23,610 nucleotides of DNA from positions 1 through 23,610 of the forward strand of contig JBLNBX010000108.1 in assembly GCA_050260275.1 (NCBI GenBank), read 5' to 3'. Every line of letters starts with the position of its first letter. Position 1 is the first letter of the stretch. The notes beneath the pieces are model-generated. The model worked only from the letters and a program-made list of their open reading frames with translations, had not been told where the DNA came from and searched no databases. Source of the stretch: DATMXS01 sp050260275. Its GTDB lineage: Bacteria; Acidobacteriota; Terriglobia; Bryobacterales; Bryobacteraceae. Below, one piece after another: positions 1 through 7,253 of the stretch. Made by a program: the position numbers and the translations under genes.

Positions 1-695
1 AGCCATGCAGGCTGCCGGCGGATGTTCTCTACAGCGCGGGGTATGTACATCAGCGTGTACGCCGTCCCCAAGACGTATAGGACGGCGAACGCCGCCATGC
101 AACTCCAGATGGACTTCCGGATGCGGTCGCGCAGTTCGCCTTCTCCGACTTTGAGGTACAGGTACATGGCGCCGTGCATCGCGAACGTGGCGATCACCGC
201 AAGCCCCACCAGGATCGGGAACGGCCGCAACAGATCCCAGAACGAACCAGCGAAGTTGTAGCGCGCGTCGAGCGGCACGCCGATCATCGCGTTTCCGATG
301 GCGACGCCGAACAGCAGCGACGCCAGCGCGCTCGAGCCGAAGAAGCCCCAGTCCCAGGCGCTCCGCCAGCGGGGCGACTCGTGCTTGCTTCGGAACTCAA
401 TCGAAACCGCCCTGAAAATCAGCGCCGCCAGCAGCGCCATGAAGGCGGTGTAGAACCCGGAGAAGATGGTCGCGTAGGCGACCGGAAAGGCGGCAAACAG
501 CGCGCCCCCGAAGACGATGAGCCACACCTCGTTTCCGTCCCAGATCGGGCCTATGGCGTTCATGAAGATGCGGCGCTCGCGGTCGGTGCGCGCCAGCGGG
601 TGCAGAATGCCGACGCCCAGGTCGAAGCCGTCGAGGACGGCGTAGCCCGCCAGCAGCAGGCCCAGGAGAATGAACCAGATGGTTTGGGGTTCCAC
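1..695 (-). CDS. cydB: Cytochrome bd quinol oxidase subunit II (partial, C-terminus outside window)
   Basis: Subunit II of the bd-type terminal oxidase, an inner-membrane protein that pairs with CydA to oxidise quinol and reduce O2. The reading frame starts at a GTG at 695, two bases after the cydA stop, and runs off the left edge, so about 231 codons are visible of a usual 335-380. The visible protein has the CydB hallmark DGFDLGVGILHP near residues 22-33, the conserved WDGNEVWL segment near residue 52, and several hydrophobic membrane segments. A purine-rich GGGGAGGGAG stretch overlapping the end of cydA serves as the ribosome binding site, so the two genes are probably translationally coupled. 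GTG is chosen because no ATG lies at this position and the homologous N-terminus begins here. Identity is near certain. Confidence 0.95.
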   Translation of the reverse strand, partial: MEPQTIWFILLGLLLAGYAVLDGFDLGVGILHPLARTDRERRIFMNAIGPIWDGNEVWLIVFGGALFAAFPVAYATIFSGFYTAFMALLAALIFRAVSIEFRSKHESPRWRSAWDWGFFGSSALASLLFGVAIGNAMIGVPLDARYNFAGSFWDLLRPFPILVGLAVIATFAMHGAMYLYLKVGEGELRDRIRKSIWSCMAAFAVLYVLGTAYTLMYIPRAVENIRRQPAW

Positions 696-697
696 GG

Positions 698-2233
698 CTA
701 CTCCCTCCCCTCTCCGTCGCGCTCGTCCTTCGCCTCGGACATGGTGTCTTCGTGGAGCGTCCTGGACGCGGCGGCCTCCTCGATGCCGGCCCGCGTCGTC
801 GGTCCGCCCAGCCTGACCGGTATCGGGCCCGTCTGAATCTTGTGGTTCAGGACGTAGATCCAGACGGCGAACAGCAGCGCGTAGATGAGCGAGAACATCA
901 CTATCGAGCCGAGCACCTGGCCTCCGCTAACCACCTCGGAAACAGCGTCCGAAGTGAGGAGACCCTGCTCGAGGCGGTACTGAATCTGTCCGGCGGCGTT
1001 GAGGATCGGCTCGCCGTCGGGCGCGCGGAGAACCTCGGGGTGAACGCTCCACGGCTGGCGTCCGACCTCGGCGGCTACCCAGCCCAACTGGTTGGCAGCG
1101 AACGGGCCGATAACCGCGAACACGAACACCCACATGAGCCATCGTTTTTCGAACAGCCTGCCCCGCCACCTGAGGAACGAGGCGCACAACGTGACGGCGA
1201 TGAACAGAACTCCCAACCCCACCATGATGTGAAAGCTGAAGAAAGTGGGCGCAACCGGCGGCCAGTACTCGCGTGGGGCGGCGTCGAGGCCCAGTACGGG
1301 CTTCTCCTGGTTACCGTGCAGCAGCAGGCTCAAGCCTCCGGGAATAGCCACGCCCACCACCTTTTCTTCGGCCGCGCTCGGATATCCGATGAGCGTCAGA
1401 TCCGCAGGCCCCGTCTGGAAATGACCCTCCATGGCGGCCATCTTGACGGGCTGGAACCACGCCACCATGCGCGCGTTGAAGTCGCCCGAAACCAGCGCCG
1501 CCAGGCTGAAGATTGTCGCGAAGATCAGCGCTCCGGTGAACGACCGCCGCGCGAAATCCAGGTGCCGGCCCTTCAGGATGTACCAGGCCGAGATGCTCAT
1601 GATGAAAAAGCCGCCCAGAATGAACGCGCCGATGAGCGTGTGCGTCAGGCGGTTCAGGGTGGAGGGGTTGAAGACGACGCCCCAGAAATCAATCATCTCG
1701 GCGCGCATGACCGGGGCCCCATTCACCATCACCGGCGCGCCATTTTCCATCATGGGCACGATGCGCGAGCCTGCCGGCGTCTGCTGCCACGAGTTGGCGA
1801 CGATGATCCAGATGGCCGAGAAGATCGAACCTCCCGCGACCGCGATCGAGCCGATGAAATGGAAACGCGGGCTCACCCGCTCCCATCCGAAAACAAGGAT
1901 GGCGAGGAAGCCCGACTCGAGGAAGAACGCGAAGATGCCCTCTGCGGCGAGCGCGGCGCCGAAGACGTCCCCCACGAAGCGCGAGTACGCGGCCCAGTTC
2001 GTGCCGAACTGGAATTCCATGACGATACCCGAAGCGACGCCTACGGCAAAGCTGACGGCGAACAGTTGGGTCCAGAAGCGCGCCGCCGTCTCGTATACCG
2101 GCTCGCGGCGGCGGAGGTACATAGCCTCCAGGTACACGATCACCACGCCCATGCCGATCGTGAGCGGCGGGAACAGGTAGTGGAACATTATCGTGAGCGC
2201 GAACTGCAATCGGGAGAGAAAGATAGCGTCCAC
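698..2233 (-). CDS. cydA: Cytochrome bd quinol oxidase subunit I, short Q-loop type
   Basis: Subunit I carries the quinol site and the haems of the bd oxidase. The 511-residue protein shows the expected ligands and conserved residues: His18 in MFHYLFPP, Glu98 and Glu106 in AEGIFAFFLES, His198 in RLTHT, Lys264 and Glu269 near the quinol site, Met337 in FHIMVG, and GRQPW at 391-395. The segment between about residues 290 and 330 is much shorter than in E. coli CydA, so this is the short-Q-loop (CIO-like) type. A polar stretch at about 396-435 enlarges the loop before the last membrane helix. The frame is open upstream to 2356, but the GTG at 2233 is chosen because it gives the family N-terminus and has GGAGG eight bases upstream. 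It heads a cydAB operon and is divergent from the GAF-like gene. Confidence 0.97.
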   Translation of the reverse strand: MDAIFLSRLQFALTIMFHYLFPPLTIGMGVVIVYLEAMYLRRREPVYETAARFWTQLFAVSFAVGVASGIVMEFQFGTNWAAYSRFVGDVFGAALAAEGIFAFFLESGFLAILVFGWERVSPRFHFIGSIAVAGGSIFSAIWIIVANSWQQTPAGSRIVPMMENGAPVMVNGAPVMRAEMIDFWGVVFNPSTLNRLTHTLIGAFILGGFFIMSISAWYILKGRHLDFARRSFTGALIFATIFSLAALVSGDFNARMVAWFQPVKMAAMEGHFQTGPADLTLIGYPSAAEEKVVGVAIPGGLSLLLHGNQEKPVLGLDAAPREYWPPVAPTFFSFHIMVGLGVLFIAVTLCASFLRWRGRLFEKRWLMWVFVFAVIGPFAANQLGWVAAEVGRQPWSVHPEVLRAPDGEPILNAAGQIQYRLEQGLLTSDAVSEVVSGGQVLGSIVMFSLIYALLFAVWIYVLNHKIQTGPIPVRLGGPTTRAGIEEAAASRTLHEDTMSEAKDERDGEGRE

Positions 2234-2250
2234 CCAGGCCTCCGGCCTGA
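2234..2250 (-). promoter_or_regulatory. Hairpin covering the cydA ribosome binding site
   Basis: Read on the minus strand, CAGGCC-GGA-GGCCTG forms a perfect 6-bp stem with a 3-base loop, ending one base before the GTG of cydA. The GGAGG ribosome binding site lies in its loop and 3' arm. The structure is seen directly; a role in limiting translation is inference. A weak -10 candidate, TATCCT, lies at 2258-2253 with no clear -35 box. Confidence 0.45.
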
Positions 2251-2294
2251 ATAGGATATCACGTGGGCGGGTTTGCGCACGGACCCGCGCTGGG

Positions 2295-2315
2295 GATAAT
2301 GAAAGGAACGGACTC
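2295..2315 (+). promoter_or_regulatory. Candidate -10 box and ribosome binding site of the GAF-like gene
   Basis: GATAAT at 2295-2300 resembles a -10 box. AAGGA at 2303-2307, eight bases before the GTG at 2316, is a good ribosome binding site and fixes the start. No convincing -35 box is seen. If GATAAT is the true -10, transcription would begin close to the ribosome binding site, so the actual promoter may lie further upstream, inside the divergent cydA leader. Confidence 0.4.
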
Positions 2316-3428
2316 GTGAACACAGAGGGCACACAACGCATCGCCGCCACGCTCAACGAGATACGCGACGCTGTCCGGCAGGACCTGGTCTCCGCCTGGA
2401 GCGGGCGGCTCGGGGAGGTCTTCGCCGAGGAAACCGACCGGGCGCTGGCGGCTCGTACCGATGCGATGCTCTCCCGGCTTCTGGAAGCCGTTCAGTTCGA
2501 GGTCGGATGGATGCTGGCGGCCGAGGTGGATGCCGCCTCCCCCGAGATTGCCGCGCGCGCATCCCGCGAAGCGGGTGAACGGTTCAGCCGGGCGGTTAGA
2601 AAACTCCTGGAGGCGCGGGAAGGCCCCCGTCCGCTATCCGAAGCGGCGGCGGAACTTGCCGGGCGTGTGCTCCTGTTCAACGTGGTCGGGACCAAGATCG
2701 CCTCCGAGGACGGCTCCATACAGGTTGAGATAGATTCCGCGCCCGCGTTCCAGAATGCAGTTGAGGAGCGCGAGACCGTCATCGCTCTGCGGACCCCCGG
2801 AGAGCTTTCCGCGCCGATCGCCGCTCTTGGCACAGCGGACCGCTGCTATCTGTTTCCGGTGGCTGTGGAGGACACGATCGTCGCGGTGATCTACGCAGAG
2901 GGCGAGCGGGTCGATGTGGCAGCCCTTGAGGCGCTTGCCGCCGTGGCCGGCGCGCTTGCCGAGCGTGACCCGGCGTACTCATCCCCTGAAGAAGACATAG
3001 CTGAAGAGGCCCGGGCGAACGCCGTCTCCGCCGGGGCAGGCGACCTGGTTCTCGTATCGCAGATATCGCAAGCCGCCAATCGCGCGGCGGCAGCGCCTCC
3101 GGAGCAGGCCGGCGCGTCGGCGCCGCCCATAGTGCTGGCGCAAACCCACGCTGCTCCCATTGAGCCCACCCCGGAGGAGCTCAAGGCGAGGCACTTTGCC
3201 CGCATCCGCGTTGCCGAGATGCTGCTCTACCGCCACGACGCAGTCCGGTCGGGGCGTGAGAGCCGGGACATCTACTCCGCACTTCGGAAGGAGATCGATT
3301 CCGCTCGTGATGTTTACGCCAGTCAGTTCGGCGCTCTCGAGGACTACCTCCATGCGGAGCTGGTCCAGACTCTGGCGAGGGGCGACGCTGGCGCCCTGGG
3401 CGACGGTTATCCCGGTCCTCTGTCTTAG
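2316..3428 (+). CDS. GAF-like domain protein of unknown function
   Basis: A 370-residue cytoplasmic protein with no signal peptide or membrane segment. The N-terminal 100 residues are helical and charged. Residues about 100-215 look like a GAF-type sensory fold: a helix, then short strands such as CYLFPVAV and IVAVIYAEG, the latter a typical GAF core strand. A low-complexity Ala/Pro/Glu linker (220-290) follows, then a helical C-terminal segment (290-355) rich in Arg and Glu. The GTG at 2316 is preferred over longer in-frame starts because of its ribosome binding site and because the longer forms would run into the cydA coding region. Its last 77 bases overlap the start of the transglycosylase gene, suggesting coupling. 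I recognise the architecture as acidobacterium-like from recall only. The ligand and role are unknown. Confidence 0.72.
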   Translation: MNTEGTQRIAATLNEIRDAVRQDLVSAWSGRLGEVFAEETDRALAARTDAMLSRLLEAVQFEVGWMLAAEVDAASPEIAARASREAGERFSRAVRKLLEAREGPRPLSEAAAELAGRVLLFNVVGTKIASEDGSIQVEIDSAPAFQNAVEERETVIALRTPGELSAPIAALGTADRCYLFPVAVEDTIVAVIYAEGERVDVAALEALAAVAGALAERDPAYSSPEEDIAEEARANAVSAGAGDLVLVSQISQAANRAAAAPPEQAGASAPPIVLAQTHAAPIEPTPEELKARHFARIRVAEMLLYRHDAVRSGRESRDIYSALRKEIDSARDVYASQFGALEDYLHAELVQTLARGDAGALGDGYPGPLS

Positions 3429-5697
3429 CGCGCTGGCCGTTACGGCAGGCGCTCAGACGCTCGAATCGGCAGCCCGCGCGAAGCCCCCCAAGGCGCGCTA
3501 TACGGCGTTGGCGCGCTTCGCCGCCGCACATCCCAAGACGCAGGACGGCGCGATGGCGCTCGTCGCGGCCGCGCTGGTGGATCGCGAGGAGAGGCGTTTC
3601 GAGCAAGCCATCTCCCGGCTGCGGCAGGCGCAGCCCCGGCTGCCGCTGCTTGCTGACTATATAGCCTTCCACCTGGCTTCGGCCCAGTACGATATCGGCA
3701 ACTTCGCCGCGGCCATCGAAGCGCTCGCCCCGGTCTGGAAGTCCCAGCCGCCGTCGCCTCTGGAAGGTGACGCGGCGCTGCTTGCGGCACGCGCCTACAA
3801 GGACTTGGGCAAGGCCGCAGAGGGAACGCGGGTGCTGCGCGAGCACTACGGAGCCGTTCCGCAGCCCGCGGGAGACGCGCTCCTGGCCGAGTGTGCCCTC
3901 TCCGCCGGCAACCGGGCGCAGGCCGCCCACTTCTACCAGCGCGTGTTCTATGACTACCCGAACTCGCCTGAGGCGGAGCGGGCGGCAAAGGAGCTCAAAG
4001 CGCTCGAGACGCAACTTGGCCCGCTGTATCCGCCGCCGACGGCCCAGATGATGCTCCGCCGCGCCAATCGCCTCGCGGATGCCCGTCAATATACCGCGGC
4101 GCGGGCGGCCTACACAGAGATTGCGCCGAAGCTTGCTGGATTGGAGCAGGATCTTGCGCGCGTGCGCATAGGCGAGATGGACTATCGCCTGTACAAGAAC
4201 GCCCCCGCGCTGTCGTACCTCCGCAACCTCAATCCCGCTTCGGCCGAGGCCGACGCCGAGCGGCTTTACTACGTTCTGGAGTGCGCCAGGCGCCTGGACC
4301 GCGAGCGGGAAATGTCGGAGGCGCTCGATGCTCTGGCCGCAAAGCATCCGAAATCGGTCTGGCGCATGCGCGCGCTGATATCGCTGGGGAATCACTACCT
4401 GGTGCGAAACAATGCCGGCCGGTACATTCCCCTCTACCGCGCCTGCGCGGAGGACTTCGCGGGTGAGCCGCGCGCCGATTACTGCCACTGGAAGGTGGCC
4501 TGGAACGCTTACATGCGCCGGCAGGCGGATGCGCCCGCCCTTCTGCGTGAGCATATTACGAAGTACCCCGGTTCCACGCAGGCCAGCGCAGCGCTGTACT
4601 TCCTGGGGCGGCTCGCCGAGCTCGCAGAGCGGCACGGCGAAGCCAAGGCTTTCTTCAGCGCAGTCCAGCAGCGTTTCCCGAATCACTTCTATGCCGGCGA
4701 GGCGGCGCGCCGGTTGGATGAGGCGGCCATCTCGGCTGCCGCTCCCGACCCGGAGACCGCGCGTTTTGTGAGTTCATTAGCCTTGCCCGAGACGCGGCGC
4801 GGCGTGAGTTTCGACCCGGCGCCGGCCACGAAGTTGCGCATCGAGCGGGCGCGCCTGTTGCAGAGGGCGGGACTGGAGCCGGCCGCCGAGCGCGAGCTGC
4901 GCTTCGGCGTCCGCTCAGAAAAGCAGCCGGAGGTGCTGGCCGTGCAGCTTGCCGTGACCGGCGCGAAGTACGAGGAGCCCCACCGGGCCCTGCAACTCCT
5001 AAAGAGCTTGGCGCCGGATTACCTGCGACTCGATCTGGACACCGCTCCGGACGCCTTCTGGCGCATCCTATTCCCGCTGCCTTGGCGCAGCATCCTGGAG
5101 CGGCACTCGCGCGAGCGGGGTCTCGATCCGTTCACGGTAGCGGGGCTGATACGCCAGGAATCGGAGTTCAACCCGAGAGCCGTATCACCCGCGCGTGCAT
5201 ATGGCCTGACGCAGATCATGCCCGCCACCGGGCGGCAATTGCTGAAGGTCAGCCGCAGCCGGTTCCGCCCAACCGTGCTGTTCGATCCCGAGTTGAACTT
5301 GAGGCTCGGCACGACGTATCTCAAACGCCAGCTTCACGCTTACTCGGGGCGGTGGGAGTGCGCGCTGGCGGCCTACAACGCCGGCCCGAGCCGCGTCAAA
5401 GAGTGGCTCACCTGGGGCGACTACCGCGAGCGCGCCGAGTTCATCGAGAACATACCGTTCAGCGAGACGCGTTCGTACGTGACCGCTGTGCTCAGGAACG
5501 CCGACCTGTACCGCCGCATCTACGCCAAGACGCCTGCGACTGTAGCGGACAGCAAGGTTTCGGCGCCTGCCGCGAAGCCAGCCACGACGGTGAAGAAGTC
5601 CACGACATCCAAGAAGCCCACCACCTCGAAAAAGGCTGCGGCCTCCTCTAAGAAGGCAGCCTCAAAGAAGGCGCCGGCGCGCAAGAAAACTCAGTAG
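3352..5697 (+). CDS. Soluble lytic murein transglycosylase (SLT family) with TPR-like superhelix and Lys-rich tail
   Basis: Predicted periplasmic enzyme that cleaves the MurNAc-GlcNAc bond of peptidoglycan to form 1,6-anhydro ends. The 781-residue protein begins with a signal peptide (basic start, hydrophobic core at about 11-33, likely cleavage after TAGA at 34). A long alpha-helical region with TPR-like repeats (about 40-560) resembles the Slt70 ring. The catalytic SLT domain spans about 575-725: Glu603 in RQESEFNPRAVS is the expected catalytic acid, followed by YGLTQIMPATG and AYNAGPSRVKEW. Residues about 730-781 are an unusual tail of Lys, Ala, Ser, Thr and Pro. The ATG at 3352 is chosen because longer in-frame starts would bury the signal peptide; GAGG lies about nine bases upstream. 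The gene overlaps the GAF-like gene by 77 bases in another frame. Confidence 0.93.
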   Translation: MRSWSRLWRGATLAPWATVIPVLCLSALAVTAGAQTLESAARAKPPKARYTALARFAAAHPKTQDGAMALVAAALVDREERRFEQAISRLRQAQPRLPLLADYIAFHLASAQYDIGNFAAAIEALAPVWKSQPPSPLEGDAALLAARAYKDLGKAAEGTRVLREHYGAVPQPAGDALLAECALSAGNRAQAAHFYQRVFYDYPNSPEAERAAKELKALETQLGPLYPPPTAQMMLRRANRLADARQYTAARAAYTEIAPKLAGLEQDLARVRIGEMDYRLYKNAPALSYLRNLNPASAEADAERLYYVLECARRLDREREMSEALDALAAKHPKSVWRMRALISLGNHYLVRNNAGRYIPLYRACAEDFAGEPRADYCHWKVAWNAYMRRQADAPALLREHITKYPGSTQASAALYFLGRLAELAERHGEAKAFFSAVQQRFPNHFYAGEAARRLDEAAISAAAPDPETARFVSSLALPETRRGVSFDPAPATKLRIERARLLQRAGLEPAAERELRFGVRSEKQPEVLAVQLAVTGAKYEEPHRALQLLKSLAPDYLRLDLDTAPDAFWRILFPLPWRSILERHSRERGLDPFTVAGLIRQESEFNPRAVSPARAYGLTQIMPATGRQLLKVSRSRFRPTVLFDPELNLRLGTTYLKRQLHAYSGRWECALAAYNAGPSRVKEWLTWGDYRERAEFIENIPFSETRSYVTAVLRNADLYRRIYAKTPATVADSKVSAPAAKPATTVKKSTTSKKPTTSKKAAASSKKAASKKAPARKKTQ

Positions 5698-5703
5698 GGC
5701 GGT

Positions 5704-5736
5704 GCGGGGCGGCGGGGCGACATGAGGCCGCTCCGC
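5704..5736. terminator. Hairpin between convergent genes
   Basis: GCGGGGCGGC at 5704-5713 pairs with GCCGCTCCGC at 5727-5736, ten pairs with one G-T, around a 13-base loop. It fills the gap between the stop of the transglycosylase gene and the stop of the small secreted protein gene. There is no U-run, so a bidirectional terminator role is inferred from position. Confidence 0.45.
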
Positions 5737-5737
5737 G

Positions 5738-6034
5738 CTACTTGCGCAGCCGCTTCCGGAGGTTGCGCGCAAGCCTCTCGATCTCCTCGAGGTTCCTCAG
5801 CGCGGCGGTGGGAAGCACGGTGGACCCGCTCTTCTTGAGTTCGGCTTCCACCTCGCGGCTGAGTTCATAAATCCGCGCGGCGTCTTTCAGGTTTTTTTCG
5901 TGGTCGGCTTCGAGCATGGCATTCTGCATGGTCTTGCCGCTCGGCAGGCGCGGGGAGCGGTCCTCGAACCGCTGCGGCGCGAGCGGCAGCGCCAACAGAG
6001 CCGCCACGAAGCAAACACGTATTACTACACCCAT
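5738..6034 (-). CDS. Small secreted protein of unknown function
   Basis: A 98-residue protein with an N-terminal signal peptide (hydrophobic core VCFVAALLALPLA at about 7-19), followed by a charged helical region. There is no lipobox Cys at a cleavage site, so it is probably periplasmic or secreted. The mature part holds HEKNLKDAARIYELSREVEAEL (about 45-66), which reads as an amphipathic helix, and a second helix ending in a basic RNLRKRLRK terminus. I recall proteins of this kind, with a signal peptide and an NL-x-DA helix, in acidobacteria, but no function is known to me. It is convergent with the transglycosylase gene and divergent from the catalase gene. The start ATG follows AGGGA and a TACTAT box. 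Confidence 0.75.
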   Translation of the reverse strand: MGVVIRVCFVAALLALPLAPQRFEDRSPRLPSGKTMQNAMLEADHEKNLKDAARIYELSREVEAELKKSGSTVLPTAALRNLEEIERLARNLRKRLRK

Positions 6035-6043
6035 CGTTTCCCT

Positions 6044-6049
6044 ATAGTA
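6044..6049 (-). promoter_or_regulatory. Candidate -10 box of the small secreted protein gene
   Basis: TACTAT on the minus strand lies nine bases before the ATG at 6034. Transcription from it would leave a leader of only about three bases, yet AGGGA sits in the gap as a possible ribosome binding site. No -35 box is clear. Confidence 0.35.
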
Positions 6050-6125
6050 CCCGAGCGTGTCCGCGGAGACAGCGCGCTGTTGCGCTTTCCAGGGCTATCG
6101 GGACGCCGGCGCGCCGTTTCCAGCG

Positions 6126-6131
6126 TATTAT
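6126..6131 (+). promoter_or_regulatory. Weak -10 candidate for the manganese catalase gene
   Basis: TATTAT is the best -10-like hexamer in the 214-base gap before the catalase gene. No -35 match is found 16-18 bases upstream. It would give a leader of about 110 bases that contains the hairpin at 6209-6224. Confidence 0.25.
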
Positions 6132-6208
6132 GTGTTCGGGCTGCCCGGGGCTCCGGCGTTAAGGCGGAGCGCCGAGGCGGAAATTCGGGATGCAGACTGC
6201 CGGGCGCC

Positions 6209-6224
6209 GCCTGCGCGAGCAGGC
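6209..6224 (+). promoter_or_regulatory. GNRA-type hairpin in the catalase leader
   Basis: GCCTGC and GCAGGC form a 6-bp stem closed by a GCGA tetraloop, ending about 15 bases before the AGGAGA ribosome binding site of the catalase gene. GNRA loops are unusually stable in RNA. It could protect or tune the mRNA, or be chance in GC-rich DNA. Confidence 0.3.
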
Positions 6225-6248
6225 CCGCGCCTCACTCAGAGGAGACAC

Positions 6249-7205
6249 ATGTTTCAACACGTAAAGGAACTGCAATTCAACGCACGAGTCTCAGGGCCCG
6301 ACCCGCACTTCGCCAAGTTGCTGCTGGAGCAGTTCGGCGGCCCTAACGGCGAGTTGAAGGCGGCGATGCAATACTTCGTCCAGGCATTCGCCTGCCGCGG
6401 ACCTTACCCCGACAAGTACGACATGCTGATGGACATCGCCACCGAGGAGTTCAGCCACCTGGAGATCGTCGGCGCGACCATTCAGATGCTGCTGGCCGGC
6501 GTGAACGGCGAATTGAAAGACGCCATCCACAAGACCGATCTCAGCAAAATAGTCAGCAACGGCAAGGCGGCCCGAGAGGACCTCTTCCAGGAGGCGCTGA
6601 CCAACCCCATATTCCTCGTCGAGAACGGCGGCGGGCCGGCCGTAACCGACGCCAACGGCGTGCCGTGGACCGGCATGTACGTCAACGCCAACGGGGATCT
6701 GTCGGTGGACCTCCGCTCGAACATAGCGGCCGAATCGCGCGCCAAGATCGTCTACGAGTACCTGATGCAGTTCACCGACGATCCACTGGTGAAGGAGACC
6801 ATCGGCTTCCTGATGACGCGCGAAATCGCGCATCTCCAGATGTTCCAGGCGGCGCTCGGAACGCTGGCGACGAACTTCCCGCCCGGAGTGCTGCAAGGCG
6901 ATCCGCGCTTCACGCACGTGTACTTCAACGCGTCAAATGGCGCGGAGATCCGCGGCGACTGGAACCGTGGCCAGGGCCCGTGGCAGCGCGGCGAGGAATG
7001 GGTTTATGTGAGCGATCCCATCAAGCACGTCCGCGACACGCAGGGCCTGACGGAGCAGCCGATACAGGGCTCATCGATGAACGTCGACGATGCCGACAGG
7101 CTGAACCGGCAGATGAGCCAGCAGCGCAGCGACGAGATCAAGGCCGCGGTGCCGCGTGGCGCGGCGCGCTGGTCCGAGTACACTCGCACGCTGAGGCAGG
7201 GCTGA
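6249..7205 (+). CDS. Manganese catalase
   Basis: Dimanganese (non-haem) catalase that converts H2O2 to water and O2 in the cytoplasm. The 318-residue protein has all the expected metal ligands: Glu35 in NGELKAAM, Glu67 and His70 in EEFSH, Glu162 in NIAAESRA, and His195 in REIAH. These match the Lactobacillus plantarum set (E35, E66, H69, E148, H181) with small offsets. The four-helix bundle is followed by the usual proline- and glycine-rich C-terminal part. The ATG at 6249 is chosen because AGGAGA lies five bases upstream and the family begins with MFxHxKELQF. The gene stands alone, with a strong hairpin right after its stop. With the bd oxidase in the same window it fits a cell that meets oxidative stress, though no OxyR- or PerR-like site is visible. 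Confidence 0.97.
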   Translation: MFQHVKELQFNARVSGPDPHFAKLLLEQFGGPNGELKAAMQYFVQAFACRGPYPDKYDMLMDIATEEFSHLEIVGATIQMLLAGVNGELKDAIHKTDLSKIVSNGKAAREDLFQEALTNPIFLVENGGGPAVTDANGVPWTGMYVNANGDLSVDLRSNIAAESRAKIVYEYLMQFTDDPLVKETIGFLMTREIAHLQMFQAALGTLATNFPPGVLQGDPRFTHVYFNASNGAEIRGDWNRGQGPWQRGEEWVYVSDPIKHVRDTQGLTEQPIQGSSMNVDDADRLNRQMSQQRSDEIKAAVPRGAARWSEYTRTLRQG

Positions 7206-7217
7206 CAGGCGCCTCCC

Positions 7218-7239
7218 GGGGGCCGGCGCTGCGGCCCCC
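7218..7239 (+). terminator. Strong GC hairpin after the catalase gene
   Basis: GGGGGCC at 7218-7224 pairs with GGCCCCC at 7233-7239 around an 8-base loop. It begins 12 bases after the catalase stop, so it may be a terminator, but there is no U-run: the next bases are the TACAAT box of mtaB. It occupies the place where a -35 box for mtaB would be. Confidence 0.5.
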
Positions 7240-7245
7240 TACAAT
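7240..7245 (+). promoter_or_regulatory. -10 box of mtaB, placed for a leaderless mRNA
   Basis: TACAAT lies exactly eight bases before the GTG start of mtaB. Initiation about seven bases downstream would put the mRNA 5' end at about 7252, two bases before the start codon. No ribosome binding site is present in the eight-base gap. Confidence 0.5.
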
Positions 7246-7253
7246 AGTGTGAG

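Noticed and set aside
174..836. A 220-codon plus-strand frame across cydB and the end of cydA
   Set aside because: The minus-strand cydB reading gives a clear membrane protein with DGFDLGVGILHP; the plus frame is charged low-complexity sequence.
752..2254. A 500-codon open frame on the plus strand opposite cydA
   Set aside because: It is antisense to a certain gene, is rich in Arg, Glu, His and Asp with no domain, and is the usual GC-rich mirror of a coding strand.
2260..2265. CACGTG palindrome in the cydA leader as an oxygen-regulator site
   Set aside because: Six bases are too short to be meaningful and do not match the FNR or ArcA patterns I know.
3181..4686. A 501-codon minus-strand frame opposite the transglycosylase gene
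   Set aside because: No domain, no signal, Arg-rich composition; the plus-strand gene explains the region.
6057..6248. Extended N-terminus for the manganese catalase
   Set aside because: The added residues do not resemble the family and the ATG at 6249 has an excellent ribosome binding site.
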